A DNA stretch of 64,000 nucleotides from an uncultured Roseovarius sp. (GTDB lineage Bacteria > Pseudomonadota > Alphaproteobacteria > Rhodobacterales > Rhodobacteraceae). Position numbers and translations under genes: made by a program. This document shows, piece after piece, positions 52,320-61,952 of the stretch. The notes below the pieces were generated by a model. That model was not told the origin of the DNA. It did not search any database and saw only the letters and a program-made list of their open reading frames with translations. Location: contig CANMBU010000002.1 of NCBI GenBank assembly GCA_947496175.1, positions 310,001 through 374,000 of the forward strand. Direction: 5' to 3'. Position 1 is the first letter of the stretch. Every line of letters starts with the position of its first letter.

Positions 52320-54281
52320 ATGAACGCACAGACTCAGCCGTCTTTCCCGCCGTCAGAAGACACCGTTTCACGCGCACATATCGATGCGCGCGGGTACGCG
52401 GACATGTATGCGGCCTCGATTTCCGATCCGGACGGGTTCTGGGCAGAGCACGGCAAGCGGGTTGATTGGATCAAGCCCTTTTCCAAGGTCAAGAACACGT
52501 CTTTTGAACCCGGCAATATTGACATTCAGTGGTTCGAGGATGGGACCCTGAACGTATCAGCCAATTGCATAGACCGGCATCTGGAAACACGTGGTGATCA
52601 GACGGCGATCATCTGGGAACCCGATGATCCCAGCACGCAGGATGCCAAGCACATCACGTACCGGGAATTGCACAGCTCGGTCTGTAAAATGGCCAACGTT
52701 CTGGAAGAGCTCGGCATTCGCAAGGGCGACCGGGTTGTCATTTACCTGCCCATGATCCCGGAAGCCGCCTACGCCATGCTGGCCTGTGCCCGCATTGGTG
52801 CGATCCACTCGATCGTGTTTGCAGGATTTTCGCCCGATGCGTTGGGCGCGCGGGTGAACGGGTGCGACGCCAAACTTGTCATTACGGCTGACTATGCGCC
52901 GCGCGGTGGGCGTGAAACGCCGCTCAAGTCGAACACCGACGCAGCGCTTTTGCACTGCAAGGACAGCGTGAAATGTCTCGTTGTAAAGCGCACCGGCGGT
53001 CAGACCACGTGGACAGACCGCGACTACGACTATGGCGAGATGATGCTGGAAGCGTCAGATTATTGCGCGCCTGCGGAAATGGGGGCCGAAGACCCGCTCT
53101 TCATCCTCTACACCTCTGGTTCCACGGGCCAGCCTAAAGGCGTGGTGCATACATCCGGTGGATATCTCGTCTATGCCGCGATGACACATGAATACGTGTT
53201 TAATTATCACGACGGTGATGTCTTCTGGTGCACTGCCGATGTGGGCTGGGTCACAGGACACAGCTACATCGTCTACGGGCCTCTGGCCAATGGTGCCACA
53301 ACCATCATGTTCGAAGGCGTGCCCACCTATCCGGACGCGGGGCGCTTCTGGGAAGTGTGCGCCAAGCACAAGGTGAATCAATTCTACACAGCTCCAACAG
53401 CCATTCGCGCGCTCATGGGGGCGGGCAATGACTGGGTCGAAAAGCATGATCTGTCGAGCCTGCGGCTTCTGGGATCGGTGGGTGAGCCGATCAACCCCGA
53501 GGCCTGGACCTGGTACAACGATGTTGTCGGCAAGGGGAAATGCCCCATTGTCGATACGTTCTGGCAGACAGAAACCGGCGGCCACATGCTGACACCCCTG
53601 CCGGGGGCCACAACGTTGAAACCCGGTGCGGCGCAGCAGCCGTTCTTTGGCGTGCAGCCGGTGGTTCTTGATCCGCAAAGCGGTGTCGAGATCGACGGCA
53701 ACGGTATCGAGGGCGTTCTGTGCATGGCCGATAGCTGGCCCGGCCAGATGCGCACCGTCTGGGGCGATCATGAGCGTTTCGAGAAGACCTATTTCAGCGA
53801 TTACAAAGGGTATTACTTCTCCGGTGATGGCTGTCGCCGGGACGACGATGGCGACTATTGGATCACCGGCCGCGTCGATGATGTGATCAACGTCTCTGGC
53901 CACCGGATGGGCACGGCCGAGGTTGAAAGCGCGCTGGTCGCCCATGCCAAGGTCGCTGAAGCCGCCGTGGTGGGCTATCCGCATGACGTCAAAGGGCAGG
54001 GCATCTACGCCTATGTCACGTTGATGGAGGGTGAGGCGCCTTCTGAAGAGCTTCGCAAAGAACTTGAGGTTTGGGTTCGCACCGAAATTGGCCCGATTGC
54101 CAAGCCGGATCTCATCCAATGGGCCCCCGGTCTTCCCAAAACCCGTTCAGGCAAGATCATGCGCCGCATCCTGCGCAAGATTGCTGAGGACGATTTTGGC
54201 AGCCTGGGCGACACATCAACGCTGGCCGATCCATCCGTCGTGGATGATCTGATCGACAACCGTATGAACCGGAGGGTGTAA
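52320..54281 (+). CDS. acs: acetate-CoA ligase (acetyl-CoA synthetase)
   Basis: The 653-residue AMP-forming ligase activates acetate to acetyl-CoA, releasing AMP and pyrophosphate. The ATP loop [43 protein letters not shown] and [16 protein letters not shown] are present. The C-terminal lysine target of acetylation is in [11 protein letters not shown]. Start at 52320 follows AGGAGGAAC. It heads the acetate module and adk follows after two bases. Confidence 0.96.
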   Translation: MNAQTQPSFPPSEDTVSRAHIDARGYADMYAASISDPDGFWAEHGKRVDWIKPFSKVKNTSFEPGNIDIQWFEDGTLNVSANCIDRHLETRGDQTAIIWEPDDPSTQDAKHITYRELHSSVCKMANVLEELGIRKGDRVVIYLPMIPEAAYAMLACARIGAIHSIVFAGFSPDALGARVNGCDAKLVITADYAPRGGRETPLKSNTDAALLHCKDSVKCLVVKRTGGQTTWTDRDYDYGEMMLEASDYCAPAEMGAEDPLFILYTSGSTGQPKGVVHTSGGYLVYAAMTHEYVFNYHDGDVFWCTADVGWVTGHSYIVYGPLANGATTIMFEGVPTYPDAGRFWEVCAKHKVNQFYTAPTAIRALMGAGNDWVEKHDLSSLRLLGSVGEPINPEAWTWYNDVVGKGKCPIVDTFWQTETGGHMLTPLPGATTLKPGAAQQPFFGVQPVVLDPQSGVEIDGNGIEGVLCMADSWPGQMRTVWGDHERFEKTYFSDYKGYYFSGDGCRRDDDGDYWITGRVDDVINVSGHRMGTAEVESALVAHAKVAEAAVVGYPHDVKGQGIYAYVTLMEGEAPSEELRKELEVWVRTEIGPIAKPDLIQWAPGLPKTRSGKIMRRILRKIAEDDFGSLGDTSTLADPSVVDDLIDNRMNRRV

Positions 54282-54283
54282 CC

Positions 54284-54970
54284 ATGGATGGCACAACCAC
54301 ACCAACAACTGCACCGGTTCTCATTCTGCTTGGACCGCCTGGCTCGGGAAAGGGCACGCAGGCCCGTCTTCTGGAAGAAAAGCATGGGTTCGTGCAGCTA
54401 TCGACCGGAGATCTTTTGCGTGCTGCTGTGGCTGCGGGCACGGAGGCTGGCAAACAAGCCAAGGCTGTTATGGAAGCCGGTGAGCTGGTCAGCGACGAGA
54501 TTGTCATCGCGATCTTGCGGGATCGTCTCGCGGAGCCCGATTGCGCCAGTGGCGTGATCCTTGATGGGTTTCCGCGCACAACGGTTCAGGCCGAGGCGCT
54601 GGACGCGCTGCTGGAAGAAACCGGGCAGCGGATCAATGCGGCGATCAGCCTTGAGGTTGACGACGCGGCAATGGTCACACGGATCACGCAACGCTTTACC
54701 TGCGGCAGCTGCGGAGAAGGCTATCACGAAACCTTCAAACCAACCGCAAAGCTTGGCGTTTGTGACAAATGCGGCTCGACCGACATGAAGCGCCGTGCGG
54801 ATGACAATGCGGAAACCGTGACACAGCGGCTAGAGGCCTATCATGCCCAGACCGCGCCGCTCATCACCTATTACGACGGCAAAGATGCGTTAAGCCGCGT
54901 CGATGCCATGGAGGCAATCGACAAGATCGCGTCCAATCTAAGCGCTGTTGTGTCCAGAGCCACAGAATAA
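54284..54970 (+). CDS. adk: adenylate kinase, zinc-LID type, linked to acs
   Basis: The 228-residue enzyme turns AMP and ATP into two ADP. LGPPGSGKGTQARLL is the P-loop, LSTGDLLRA and DGFPRTTVQAEAL bind AMP, and the LID has four cysteines (FTCGSCGEG and VCDKCGS) for zinc. Rhodobacterales usually have another adk in the ribosomal-protein operon, so this is probably a second copy dedicated to clearing AMP made by Acs. It lies two bases after acs. Confidence 0.93.
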   Translation: MDGTTTPTTAPVLILLGPPGSGKGTQARLLEEKHGFVQLSTGDLLRAAVAAGTEAGKQAKAVMEAGELVSDEIVIAILRDRLAEPDCASGVILDGFPRTTVQAEALDALLEETGQRINAAISLEVDDAAMVTRITQRFTCGSCGEGYHETFKPTAKLGVCDKCGSTDMKRRADDNAETVTQRLEAYHAQTAPLITYYDGKDALSRVDAMEAIDKIASNLSAVVSRATE

Positions 54971-55029
54971 AGCGCAACTAAACATGGCCCTTAGGGGCCT
55001 CGGGAACACTTTCTAGAGAGGACAAAACC

Positions 55030-55290
55030 ATGTCTCAAAACGATGAAAGCAACGCGTATTGGGCCGCCAATGTGCGTCTCATCCTGATCAGCCTCGTCAT
55101 CTGGGCGCTGGTCTCTTTCGGGTTCGGGATCATCCTGCGCCCCTTGCTGTCCGGCATTTCCGTCGGCGGCACCGATCTTGGCTTCTGGTTCGCCCAGCAA
55201 GGCTCGATCCTGGTCTTTCTGGCGCTGATCTTTTTCTACGCCTGGCGGATGAACAGACTGGATCAAGAACACGGCGTGGACGAGGAATAA
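55030..55290 (+). CDS. DUF4212 protein, small subunit of sodium/solute symporter
   Basis: The 86-residue protein has two membrane helices (LILISLVIWALVSFGFGII and GFWFAQQGSILVFLALIFFYAW) and ends RMNRLDQEHGVDEE. This matches the small partner (TIGR03647 type) of a two-gene sodium:solute symporter. The large subunit follows four bases later. Together they probably take up acetate or a similar short acid. Confidence 0.9.
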   Translation: MSQNDESNAYWAANVRLILISLVIWALVSFGFGIILRPLLSGISVGGTDLGFWFAQQGSILVFLALIFFYAWRMNRLDQEHGVDEE

Positions 55291-55294
55291 CACA

Positions 55295-57079
55295 ATGGAT
55301 CAGTTTACACTCAATCTGCTGTTTGTGGGCGCGAGTTTCGCGCTCTACATCGGCATCGCGATCTGGGCTCGGGCCGGATCCACTTCTGAGTTTTACGCTG
55401 CGGGTCGCGGCGTGCATCCTGTCACCAACGGGATGGCGACGGCGGCTGACTGGATGTCGGCGGCCTCTTTCATCTCGATGGCGGGACTCATCGCCTTTAC
55501 CGGCTATGACAACTCGTCCTTCCTGATGGGCTGGACGGGTGGCTATGTGCTTCTCGCACTCTTGCTTGCGCCTTACCTGCGCAAGTTTGGCAAGTTCACT
55601 GTCTCGGAGTTCATTGGCGACCGGTTCTATAGCCCGACCGCACGTATGGTGGCCGTGATCTGCCTGCTGGTGGCCTCGATCACCTATGTGATTGGTCAGA
55701 TGCAGGGCGTGGGCATTGCCTTTGGTCGTTTCCTTGAAATCGACGCGTTCTGGGGTCTGCTGATCGGGTCCTGTGTGGTCTTCGCTTATGCCGTGTTCGG
55801 CGGCATGAAGGGTGTGACCTACACTCAGGTCGCTCAGTATTGTGTTCTGATCACCGCTTACACGATCCCGGCAGTGTTTATTTCGCTGCAACTGACAGGC
55901 AATCCGATCCCGGCTCTTGGCCTCTTTGGAACAGTCGAAAGTGGTGAGCCGCTTCTGGCTAAGCTGGACGCGATCGTGACTGACCTTGGCTTCAAGGAAT
56001 ACACTGCCGCGCATGGCTCGACCATCAACATGGTGCTCTTCACCCTGTCGCTGATGATCGGCACGGCTGGTTTGCCACACGTCATCATGCGCTTCTTCAC
56101 TGTCCCAAAAGTCGCTGACGCCCGCTGGTCGGCTGGTTGGACGCTGGTGTTCATCGCCCTGCTTTACCTGACGGCTCCTGCTGTGGGTGCGATGGCGCGG
56201 CTGAACATCTCAGATCTGATGTGGCCCAATGGAACCGATGGCGCCGCTGTGAGTGTCGAACAGATCGAGACAGCGCCGGAATACGCGTGGATGGCCACGT
56301 GGCAGAAAACCGGATTGCTCGGCTGGGAAGACAAGAACGGCGATGGCATGATCCAGTATTACAACGATGCCAACGAGGAGCTTCAGGCCAAGGCCGCGGA
56401 GAATGGGTGGGAAGGCAATGAGCTGACCAACTTCAACCGCGATATCCTGGTGCTGGCCAACCCCGAGATTGCATCCCTACCGGGATGGGTCATCGGTCTG
56501 GTGGCGGCAGGTGGTCTTGCGGCGGCTCTGTCCACGGCGGCGGGTCTGTTGCTGGCGATCTCATCGGCGGTCAGTCACGACCTCCTGAAAGGTCAGTTAA
56601 CGCCAAACATGTCCGAGAAATCCGAGCTTCTGGCCGCGCGTATCTCGATGGCAGCCGCCATTGTGGTCGCGGTGATCCTTGGGCTCAATCCCCCGGGATT
56701 TGCGGCGCAAACCGTGGCGCTCGCCTTTGGTCTTGCAGCGGCCTCGATCTTCCCGGCGCTGATGATGGGCATCTTCTCGACCCGCATCAACAATGTCGGT
56801 GCCGTTGCAGGCATGCTGGCAGGTCTCGTGGTCACTTTGCTCTATATCTTCCTGCACAAAGGCTGGTTCTTCATCCCGGATACCAATGCGTTCACGGATG
56901 CTGATCCCCTCCTGGGACCGGTCAAGTCCACCTCCTTCGGTGCCATCGGTGCCATGGTGAACTTCATCGTTGCCTATGTGGTTTCGGGTATGACCAAAGA
57001 GACACCACAAGAGATCAAGGATCTCGTGGCGAGTGTACGTGTCCCACGTGGCGCAGGCACAGCAGTTGAAGGCCACTAG
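55295..57079 (+). CDS. sodium:solute symporter, acetate-type large subunit (VC_2705 subfamily)
   Basis: The 594-residue protein has about 13 membrane helices of the SSS/ActP fold: AGRGVHPVTNGMATAADWMSAASF near the N-terminus, FGGMKGVTYTQVAQY, and GLAAALSTAAGLLLAISSAVSHDL. A large extramembrane insert (about residues 320-385) contains a DKNGDGMIQYYNDANEE segment from residue 346 that resembles an EF-hand calcium loop with Asp, Asn, Asp, Gly, Ile in place. It is probably the acetate importer that feeds Acs. Confidence 0.9.
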   Translation: MDQFTLNLLFVGASFALYIGIAIWARAGSTSEFYAAGRGVHPVTNGMATAADWMSAASFISMAGLIAFTGYDNSSFLMGWTGGYVLLALLLAPYLRKFGKFTVSEFIGDRFYSPTARMVAVICLLVASITYVIGQMQGVGIAFGRFLEIDAFWGLLIGSCVVFAYAVFGGMKGVTYTQVAQYCVLITAYTIPAVFISLQLTGNPIPALGLFGTVESGEPLLAKLDAIVTDLGFKEYTAAHGSTINMVLFTLSLMIGTAGLPHVIMRFFTVPKVADARWSAGWTLVFIALLYLTAPAVGAMARLNISDLMWPNGTDGAAVSVEQIETAPEYAWMATWQKTGLLGWEDKNGDGMIQYYNDANEELQAKAAENGWEGNELTNFNRDILVLANPEIASLPGWVIGLVAAGGLAAALSTAAGLLLAISSAVSHDLLKGQLTPNMSEKSELLAARISMAAAIVVAVILGLNPPGFAAQTVALAFGLAAASIFPALMMGIFSTRINNVGAVAGMLAGLVVTLLYIFLHKGWFFIPDTNAFTDADPLLGPVKSTSFGAIGAMVNFIVAYVVSGMTKETPQEIKDLVASVRVPRGAGTAVEGH

Positions 57080-57091
57080 GCTTGTGATCTG

Positions 57092-57116
57092 CACCGTCGC
57101 GGTGTTCGCGACGGTG
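57092..57116 (+). promoter_or_regulatory. hairpin between symporter and CNMP/CBS genes
   Basis: CACCGTCGCG pairs with CGCGACGGTG around a GTGTT loop, 10 base pairs, 12 bases after the symporter stop. No T-run follows, so it may be a stability hairpin or partial attenuator setting a lower level of the downstream genes. Confidence 0.45.
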
Positions 57117-57183
57117 TGCCGTCTGTAAACTCGGTCCTGTCCGCCACATGGTGGGCAGGACCACATTGCATAAGGCCCAAGAC

Positions 57184-59004
57184 ATGTCCCTTTCGGCTTC
57201 GCTGACTCATTTCCTTGGCTCTGTTCACCCTTATGACAGCCTGTCAAAAAGCGATCTAGACGTGCTCATAGAACGCTGCACGGCGCAGGGCTATTCTGTG
57301 GGGCAGGCCGTATTCGAGACTGGTGATACGGTAGAAAACCTTTACATCGTCGTGTCCGGCGAGATCGAGATAAAGGACGAGACTGGTGTTCAGCTCTCTC
57401 TATTAGGTCCGCGCAACTCCTTTGGTGAGCGGGCCATTCTGCGCGAAGATGTCGCCAGTCGAACGGCAACAGTTACGGTTGACGCAACCCTGATCTGCAT
57501 GCCATCCAAGGCTTTGTTCGATCTGATCGACACCTCGCCGAAAGTCGCCCGTTTTTTTGATCGCCGCCGTCCGGCGCGGGCTGACCGCAAGGACTTGACG
57601 ACACTGCCAGTAGAAGAACTGATGTCGCGCAACCCTGTGATCTGCGCGCCGGATACCCTGATCCGGGACGCGGCGGCCCGAATGCATGACCACAGAATTT
57701 CTTCTATCTGCGTTGTGGATGATGCAGGTATTCGCGGCATCGTCACCGTGCGCGACATGAACGGCAGTGTTGTGGCCAAGGGCGCGGACACAGGGGCACC
57801 CGTCTCCACCATCATGACCGCCGACCCACTGACGCTTGGGCCGGATGCGCTGGGCACCGATGTGCTGCACCTGATGATGGAGCGCGGCATTGGTCACATT
57901 CCGATTGTCGATGGCACCAAGCTTGTTGGCATTGTCACACAAACTGATCTGACACGCGTTCAGGCGTTGTCATCGGGAACTTTGGTTGGTCGCACAGCCA
58001 AGGCGCAGGATGCGGCCAGCATGGCGCGTGTGACCGCCGAAATCCCGCAGCTCCTGGCGCAGCTTGTCGGGACAGGCAACCGGCATGATGTGGTCACGCG
58101 GCTGATTACAGACATCGCGGATTGCGTCACGCGCCGTCTGCTTACCTTGGCTGAAGCACAGCTTGGCCCGGCACCGGTGCCTTATCTTTGGCTCGCCTGT
58201 GGCTCTCAAGGACGGCAGGAACAGACCGGTGTGTCGGACCAGGACAACTGTCTCATCCTTTCTGACGATGCGACCGAGGCGGACATGGCCTATTTTGCAG
58301 AGCTCGCAAAATTCGTGAGCGATGGACTCGATACCTGCGGTTATTTCTACTGCCCCGGCGACATGATGGCGACCAATCCGCGCTGGTGTCAGCCGGTGCA
58401 TGTCTGGCGCGACTATTTCAAAGGATGGATTGCGAAGCCTAATCCAGAGGCGCAGATGCTGGCCTCGGTCATGTTTGACCTGCGCCCCATTGGTGGCGAG
58501 GAAAGCCTCTTTGCGCAGTTGCAGTCGGATACGTTGGAAAAAGCCTCCAAGAACTCGATCTTTACAGCGCATATGATCTCAAACTCGCTCAAGCATTATC
58601 CGCCGCTCGGGCTCTTGCGGGGGTTGGCAACAATCCGGTCCGGTGAACACAGAAATCACCTGGACCTCAAGCACAACGGGGTCGTGCCCATTGTTGATCT
58701 GGGGCGTATCTATGCGCTTCAGGGCAAGCTCAAACCGGTCAATACCCGTGCCCGGCTAGACGCTGCGCAAGCTGCGGGAATACTTTCTGAGTCCGGCGGT
58801 GCGGACTTGCTGGATGCCTACGACGCCATTGCAACTCTGCGGCTTGAACATCAGGCCACACTGGTCAAGGCGGGTGAACACCCGGACAATTTTCTCGATC
58901 CATCTGACCTCTCGGACTTCGAGCGCAGCCATCTCCGAGATGCGTTCGTTGTTGTCAAAACGATGCAATCCTCTGTGTCATCCGGAAAAGGCACGTTAGG
59001 ATAA
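57184..59004 (+). CDS. CNMP-CBS-DUF294 nucleotidyltransferase-like regulator
   Basis: The 606-residue protein has a cyclic-nucleotide-binding-like domain (residues about 10-120, GETGDTVENLYIVVSGEIEI in similar form), a pair of CBS domains (about 150-270, VEELMSRNPVI and VSTIMTADPLTLG), then a DUF294 nucleotidyltransferase domain with CGSQGRQEQTGVSDQDN near residue 340 and a helical DUF294 C-terminal domain. The GSxxRxE and DxD residues look intact. Such proteins resemble GlnD-type regulators and occur beside this symporter subfamily. The ligand and target are unknown. The ATG at 57184 follows AAGGCCCAAG. Confidence 0.86.
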   Translation: MSLSASLTHFLGSVHPYDSLSKSDLDVLIERCTAQGYSVGQAVFETGDTVENLYIVVSGEIEIKDETGVQLSLLGPRNSFGERAILREDVASRTATVTVDATLICMPSKALFDLIDTSPKVARFFDRRRPARADRKDLTTLPVEELMSRNPVICAPDTLIRDAAARMHDHRISSICVVDDAGIRGIVTVRDMNGSVVAKGADTGAPVSTIMTADPLTLGPDALGTDVLHLMMERGIGHIPIVDGTKLVGIVTQTDLTRVQALSSGTLVGRTAKAQDAASMARVTAEIPQLLAQLVGTGNRHDVVTRLITDIADCVTRRLLTLAEAQLGPAPVPYLWLACGSQGRQEQTGVSDQDNCLILSDDATEADMAYFAELAKFVSDGLDTCGYFYCPGDMMATNPRWCQPVHVWRDYFKGWIAKPNPEAQMLASVMFDLRPIGGEESLFAQLQSDTLEKASKNSIFTAHMISNSLKHYPPLGLLRGLATIRSGEHRNHLDLKHNGVVPIVDLGRIYALQGKLKPVNTRARLDAAQAAGILSESGGADLLDAYDAIATLRLEHQATLVKAGEHPDNFLDPSDLSDFERSHLRDAFVVVKTMQSSVSSGKGTLG

Positions 59005-59008
59005 GCGC

Positions 59009-59527
59009 ATGTTTCTAGAACTCATCGCCACCATCTTTGCCGGGATCGCCTGTGCCGGGGTTGCCATGCTGCTCAACATTGCAACCGGTCGGCGTTTGCC
59101 GCGCTGGCTTATGCCGCTCGCTGCCGGGCTTGGCATGATCGGCATGACCATTTCCAATGAATACACATGGTTCGACAGAACCGTTGAACGCCTTCCTCAA
59201 GGTGTTGAGGTCGCCATGACGGTGGAGGAACAAAGCTGGCTTCGCCCCTGGACGCAGCTCCGGCCCTATACCAAGCGTTTTGTCGCGGTTGATACCGCCA
59301 CGGCGCGCAGCAATGAAAACCTGCCGGATCAGCGGCTGGCAGACATATACTTCTTTGGCCGCTGGTCGCCTGTGAACCAGGCCCCGATGCTCTATGACTG
59401 TGCGGGGGCAAAATCCGCGCTTCTGATAGATGGCGCATCCTTTGCAGAAGATGGAACAGTTACAAATGCCGATTGGCAGGCCATGCCACCGGATGATCCG
59501 ATCCTGAAACTCGTGTGCGAGACCTGA
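59009..59527 (+). CDS. unknown membrane-anchored protein, 172 aa
   Basis: I do not recognise the family. The N-terminus has two hydrophobic segments (FLELIATIFAGIACAGVAMLLNIA and WLMPLAAGLGMIGMTISNEY). A soluble, probably periplasmic part of about 115 residues follows, including YFFGRWSPVNQAPMLYDC and a second cysteine near the end (LVCET). Two cysteines outside the membrane could form a disulfide. It lies four bases after the CBS/DUF294 gene and one base before the exonuclease gene, so it belongs to that unit. Confidence 0.65.
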   Translation: MFLELIATIFAGIACAGVAMLLNIATGRRLPRWLMPLAAGLGMIGMTISNEYTWFDRTVERLPQGVEVAMTVEEQSWLRPWTQLRPYTKRFVAVDTATARSNENLPDQRLADIYFFGRWSPVNQAPMLYDCAGAKSALLIDGASFAEDGTVTNADWQAMPPDDPILKLVCET

Positions 59528-59528
59528 C

Positions 59529-60959
59529 ATGTTCACCGGTCTCAGCCTTCGCCTGCGCATTTTCCTCTTCTTCTGCTTTCTGGCATTGGGTGCGGCGCTG
59601 CTGGCGGCTGGGGCGCTTTACTTCGGCTGGGCGCGTGCCGAAACGGCGGTGCCATCGGCCCCCTTTGTCACAGCACTTATCCTGTTTGCTTTTCTCAACA
59701 CGGCTCTGATCGCTGGCATCTGGCTTTTGTTCGATGAAAACGTCGCCAAGCCAATTGATAAACTCGCCTCAGAGCTGCGGCTTCGTGCGCATTCAGGTGT
59801 TGACAAGGAAGTTGAAACCGACGCGGCCAAGTACCTTGGTGATCTGGCTCCGGCCGCCAATGCCGTCTCGGCGACGCTGAACACAAATGTTGTGGATACG
59901 GCCGCGCAGGTCGCTCGTGAAACCGAGCGCCTTCAGGCCGAAACGGCGCGACTTACCGCGCTTTTGACAGAGATCCCGCTGGCTACGATCCTGGTCAATC
60001 CGGCGCATGAAATTGTGCTCTACGATGGTCAGGCCGCTGAAGTGCTTGCACAGATCGCGCCACCGCGTTTGAAAGCGCCGTTGATGGACTATTTCGATGC
60101 CGACGGCCTTGCGGCGGCGCAAGCGGAAATGGCCAAGGCCGACACAGAAGTATCCACGCAGCTTGCAGACCTTTCCGGCGAACGGTCCTTCAATGTCAGC
60201 CTGAAGCCATTGGCAACCAACGGGTATATGCTCATCCTGGACGCCAAAACCGTCGAGACCGGTTCTCGCAGCCCGCGCCCGCTGGTCTATGATTTCGATT
60301 TGCTGAACAGTGGCCAGACAGTCGACATTATGAATACAGAACTTCGGTCTTTGTGTTTTGTCGCGTTCGACACCGAAACCACAGGTCTGTCTCCCCAGAC
60401 TGATGATGTGGTGCAAATCGGGGCTGTTCGTGTGTTGAATGGCCGTATTGTCGCGGGTGAGATTTTGGACAGCTATGTCAATCCAGGCCGACCCATCCCG
60501 CCAGCCTCAACCAAAGTGCACCGTGTCACAGATGACCATGTCCGCGGTGCGCCGGATTTCGTCACCGCTGGCCGACAATTTCATCACTTTGCCAGGGACG
60601 CCGTGCTTGTTGCTCATAATGCGCCGTTTGACCTTGCCTTTCTTCACCGGTTCGCAGCGCAAATGGATGTAGAATGGAGCCATCCTGTTCTGGATACAGT
60701 GCTGCTGTCTGCCGTGGTTTTTGGAACAACGGAGCAGCATTCTCTAGATGCGCTCTGCAATCGGCTTTCCGTCAGCATACCAGCAGAGTTGCGCCACACC
60801 GCCTTGGGTGACGCTCAGGCAACCGCGGAGGCGTTGGTCAAACTGATCCCTCTATTGGAGGGCAAAGGTCTTACAACCTTTGGAGATGTCATCGCTGAAA
60901 CCAGAAAGCACGGTCGCCTTCTAAAAGATGTGAACCTTACACCGCCAGGTTCGGGATGA
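59529..60959 (+). CDS. membrane-anchored 3'-5' exonuclease with HAMP/PAS-like sensor half
   Basis: The 476-residue protein has two N-terminal membrane helices (residues about 8-35 and 45-68). A HAMP-like linker follows (FDENVAKPIDKLASELRLRA), then a coiled coil and a PAS-like region (about 140-235, LLTEIPLATILVNPAHEIVL). The C-terminal half is a DnaQ-type DEDDh exonuclease: FDTETTGLSP (about 279), HNAPFDLAFLHRF (about 362) and RHTALGDAQATAEAL (about 423), with all acidic residues and the histidine kept. The plan is that of a sensor kinase with the kinase replaced by a nuclease. It ends the acetate module. Confidence 0.85.
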   Translation: MFTGLSLRLRIFLFFCFLALGAALLAAGALYFGWARAETAVPSAPFVTALILFAFLNTALIAGIWLLFDENVAKPIDKLASELRLRAHSGVDKEVETDAAKYLGDLAPAANAVSATLNTNVVDTAAQVARETERLQAETARLTALLTEIPLATILVNPAHEIVLYDGQAAEVLAQIAPPRLKAPLMDYFDADGLAAAQAEMAKADTEVSTQLADLSGERSFNVSLKPLATNGYMLILDAKTVETGSRSPRPLVYDFDLLNSGQTVDIMNTELRSLCFVAFDTETTGLSPQTDDVVQIGAVRVLNGRIVAGEILDSYVNPGRPIPPASTKVHRVTDDHVRGAPDFVTAGRQFHHFARDAVLVAHNAPFDLAFLHRFAAQMDVEWSHPVLDTVLLSAVVFGTTEQHSLDALCNRLSVSIPAELRHTALGDAQATAEALVKLIPLLEGKGLTTFGDVIAETRKHGRLLKDVNLTPPGSG

Positions 60960-61857
60960 TCTGTTTTTTGCGGCTCATGATGCCGGGCAGGACGACCGCA
61001 TCGCCGCTCACGGATGCGCCGAAGCTTTTCTCGGCGACAGCTTTGACCAGGTCGTTGGGTACCAGAAGCGTGGCTTCTTCGTTGAGGATATCGACAACAA
61101 AGAGCAGGACCTGATCGACGCCGTCCTCGGTGGCCACATCCGACATGGAGGCCATCAGGCTATCCTTGCGGTTGAGCACCATGTCGGGCGCCGTGGTTTC
61201 CAGAACGGAGACGCGGAATTTGGTGTCGCCCACGCCGTATTCCTTGCTGTCCATGCGCAAAAGCTCGGCATCAGAAAAGGCGCTGACATCGGATTTGGCG
61301 GCGAACATGTCTGAGGCGTAATCCGAGATCGAAATGCCCAGATCCGCAGCCAGTTTTTCGGCCACGGCGCGGTCATGGTCGGTTGTGGTCGGAGAGCGGA
61401 ATTCCAGCGTATCGCTGAGAATGCAGGTGAGCGCCGCACCCTTGGCCCAATCGGGCATCTTGGCGGCATCGTCGCCCATCAGATCGACCATGATCGTGGC
61501 CGTGCAGGCCAGCGGACGCACGGTGATGTCGATGGGGCCTTTGGTTTCCAAACCGCCGACCAGCTTGTGGTGGTCGATGATGGCCTGCACATCCGCGCCG
61601 TTGATATTGGAAGGAAGCTCAGCCGGATTGTTGGTGTCGACAATCACGCAGGGCTGATCATCGGCCACATCCTCAATAATGCGCGGCTTGGGCAGGTCCC
61701 ATTTTTCCAGCATGAATGCGGCTTCTGTGTTCGGCTCGCCCAAAAGCACGGCTTCGGCCTCGCCGCCTTTGACCTCGTTGAGATACCACGCCCAGAGGAT
61801 GGGGGATCCGGTGCTGTCAGTGTCGGGAGATTTGTGGCCAAATACGAGCGTGGTCAT
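60937..61857 (-). CDS. ppaC: manganese-dependent inorganic pyrophosphatase (family II)
   Basis: The 306-residue DHH-family enzyme splits pyrophosphate. FGHKSPDTDSTGSPI binds metal, VIVDTNNP and IIDHHKLVGGL give the DHH site, and PGIMSRKKQIIP near the C-terminus is the substrate signature. It is convergent with the exonuclease gene, with a 23-base overlap at the ends. Acs, nearby, makes pyrophosphate, so the enzyme can pull acetate activation forward. Confidence 0.95.
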   Translation of the reverse strand: MTTLVFGHKSPDTDSTGSPILWAWYLNEVKGGEAEAVLLGEPNTEAAFMLEKWDLPKPRIIEDVADDQPCVIVDTNNPAELPSNINGADVQAIIDHHKLVGGLETKGPIDITVRPLACTATIMVDLMGDDAAKMPDWAKGAALTCILSDTLEFRSPTTTDHDRAVAEKLAADLGISISDYASDMFAAKSDVSAFSDAELLRMDSKEYGVGDTKFRVSVLETTAPDMVLNRKDSLMASMSDVATEDGVDQVLLFVVDILNEEATLLVPNDLVKAVAEKSFGASVSGDAVVLPGIMSRKKQIIPNLAV

Positions 61858-61952
61858 GGACGTGTCCTGTACCTTGAATGAAAGAATTTGCGCGCCTTAT
61901 AGGCGGGCTTTGAGGGCTTGTCACCCACCTCCGCTGCGGCCAAATTGCACGC

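Noticed and set aside
53055-54119. Reverse reading frame of 354 codons opposite acs
   Set aside because: It lies wholly inside acs, which has every motif of its family; the reverse product is unlike any family I know.
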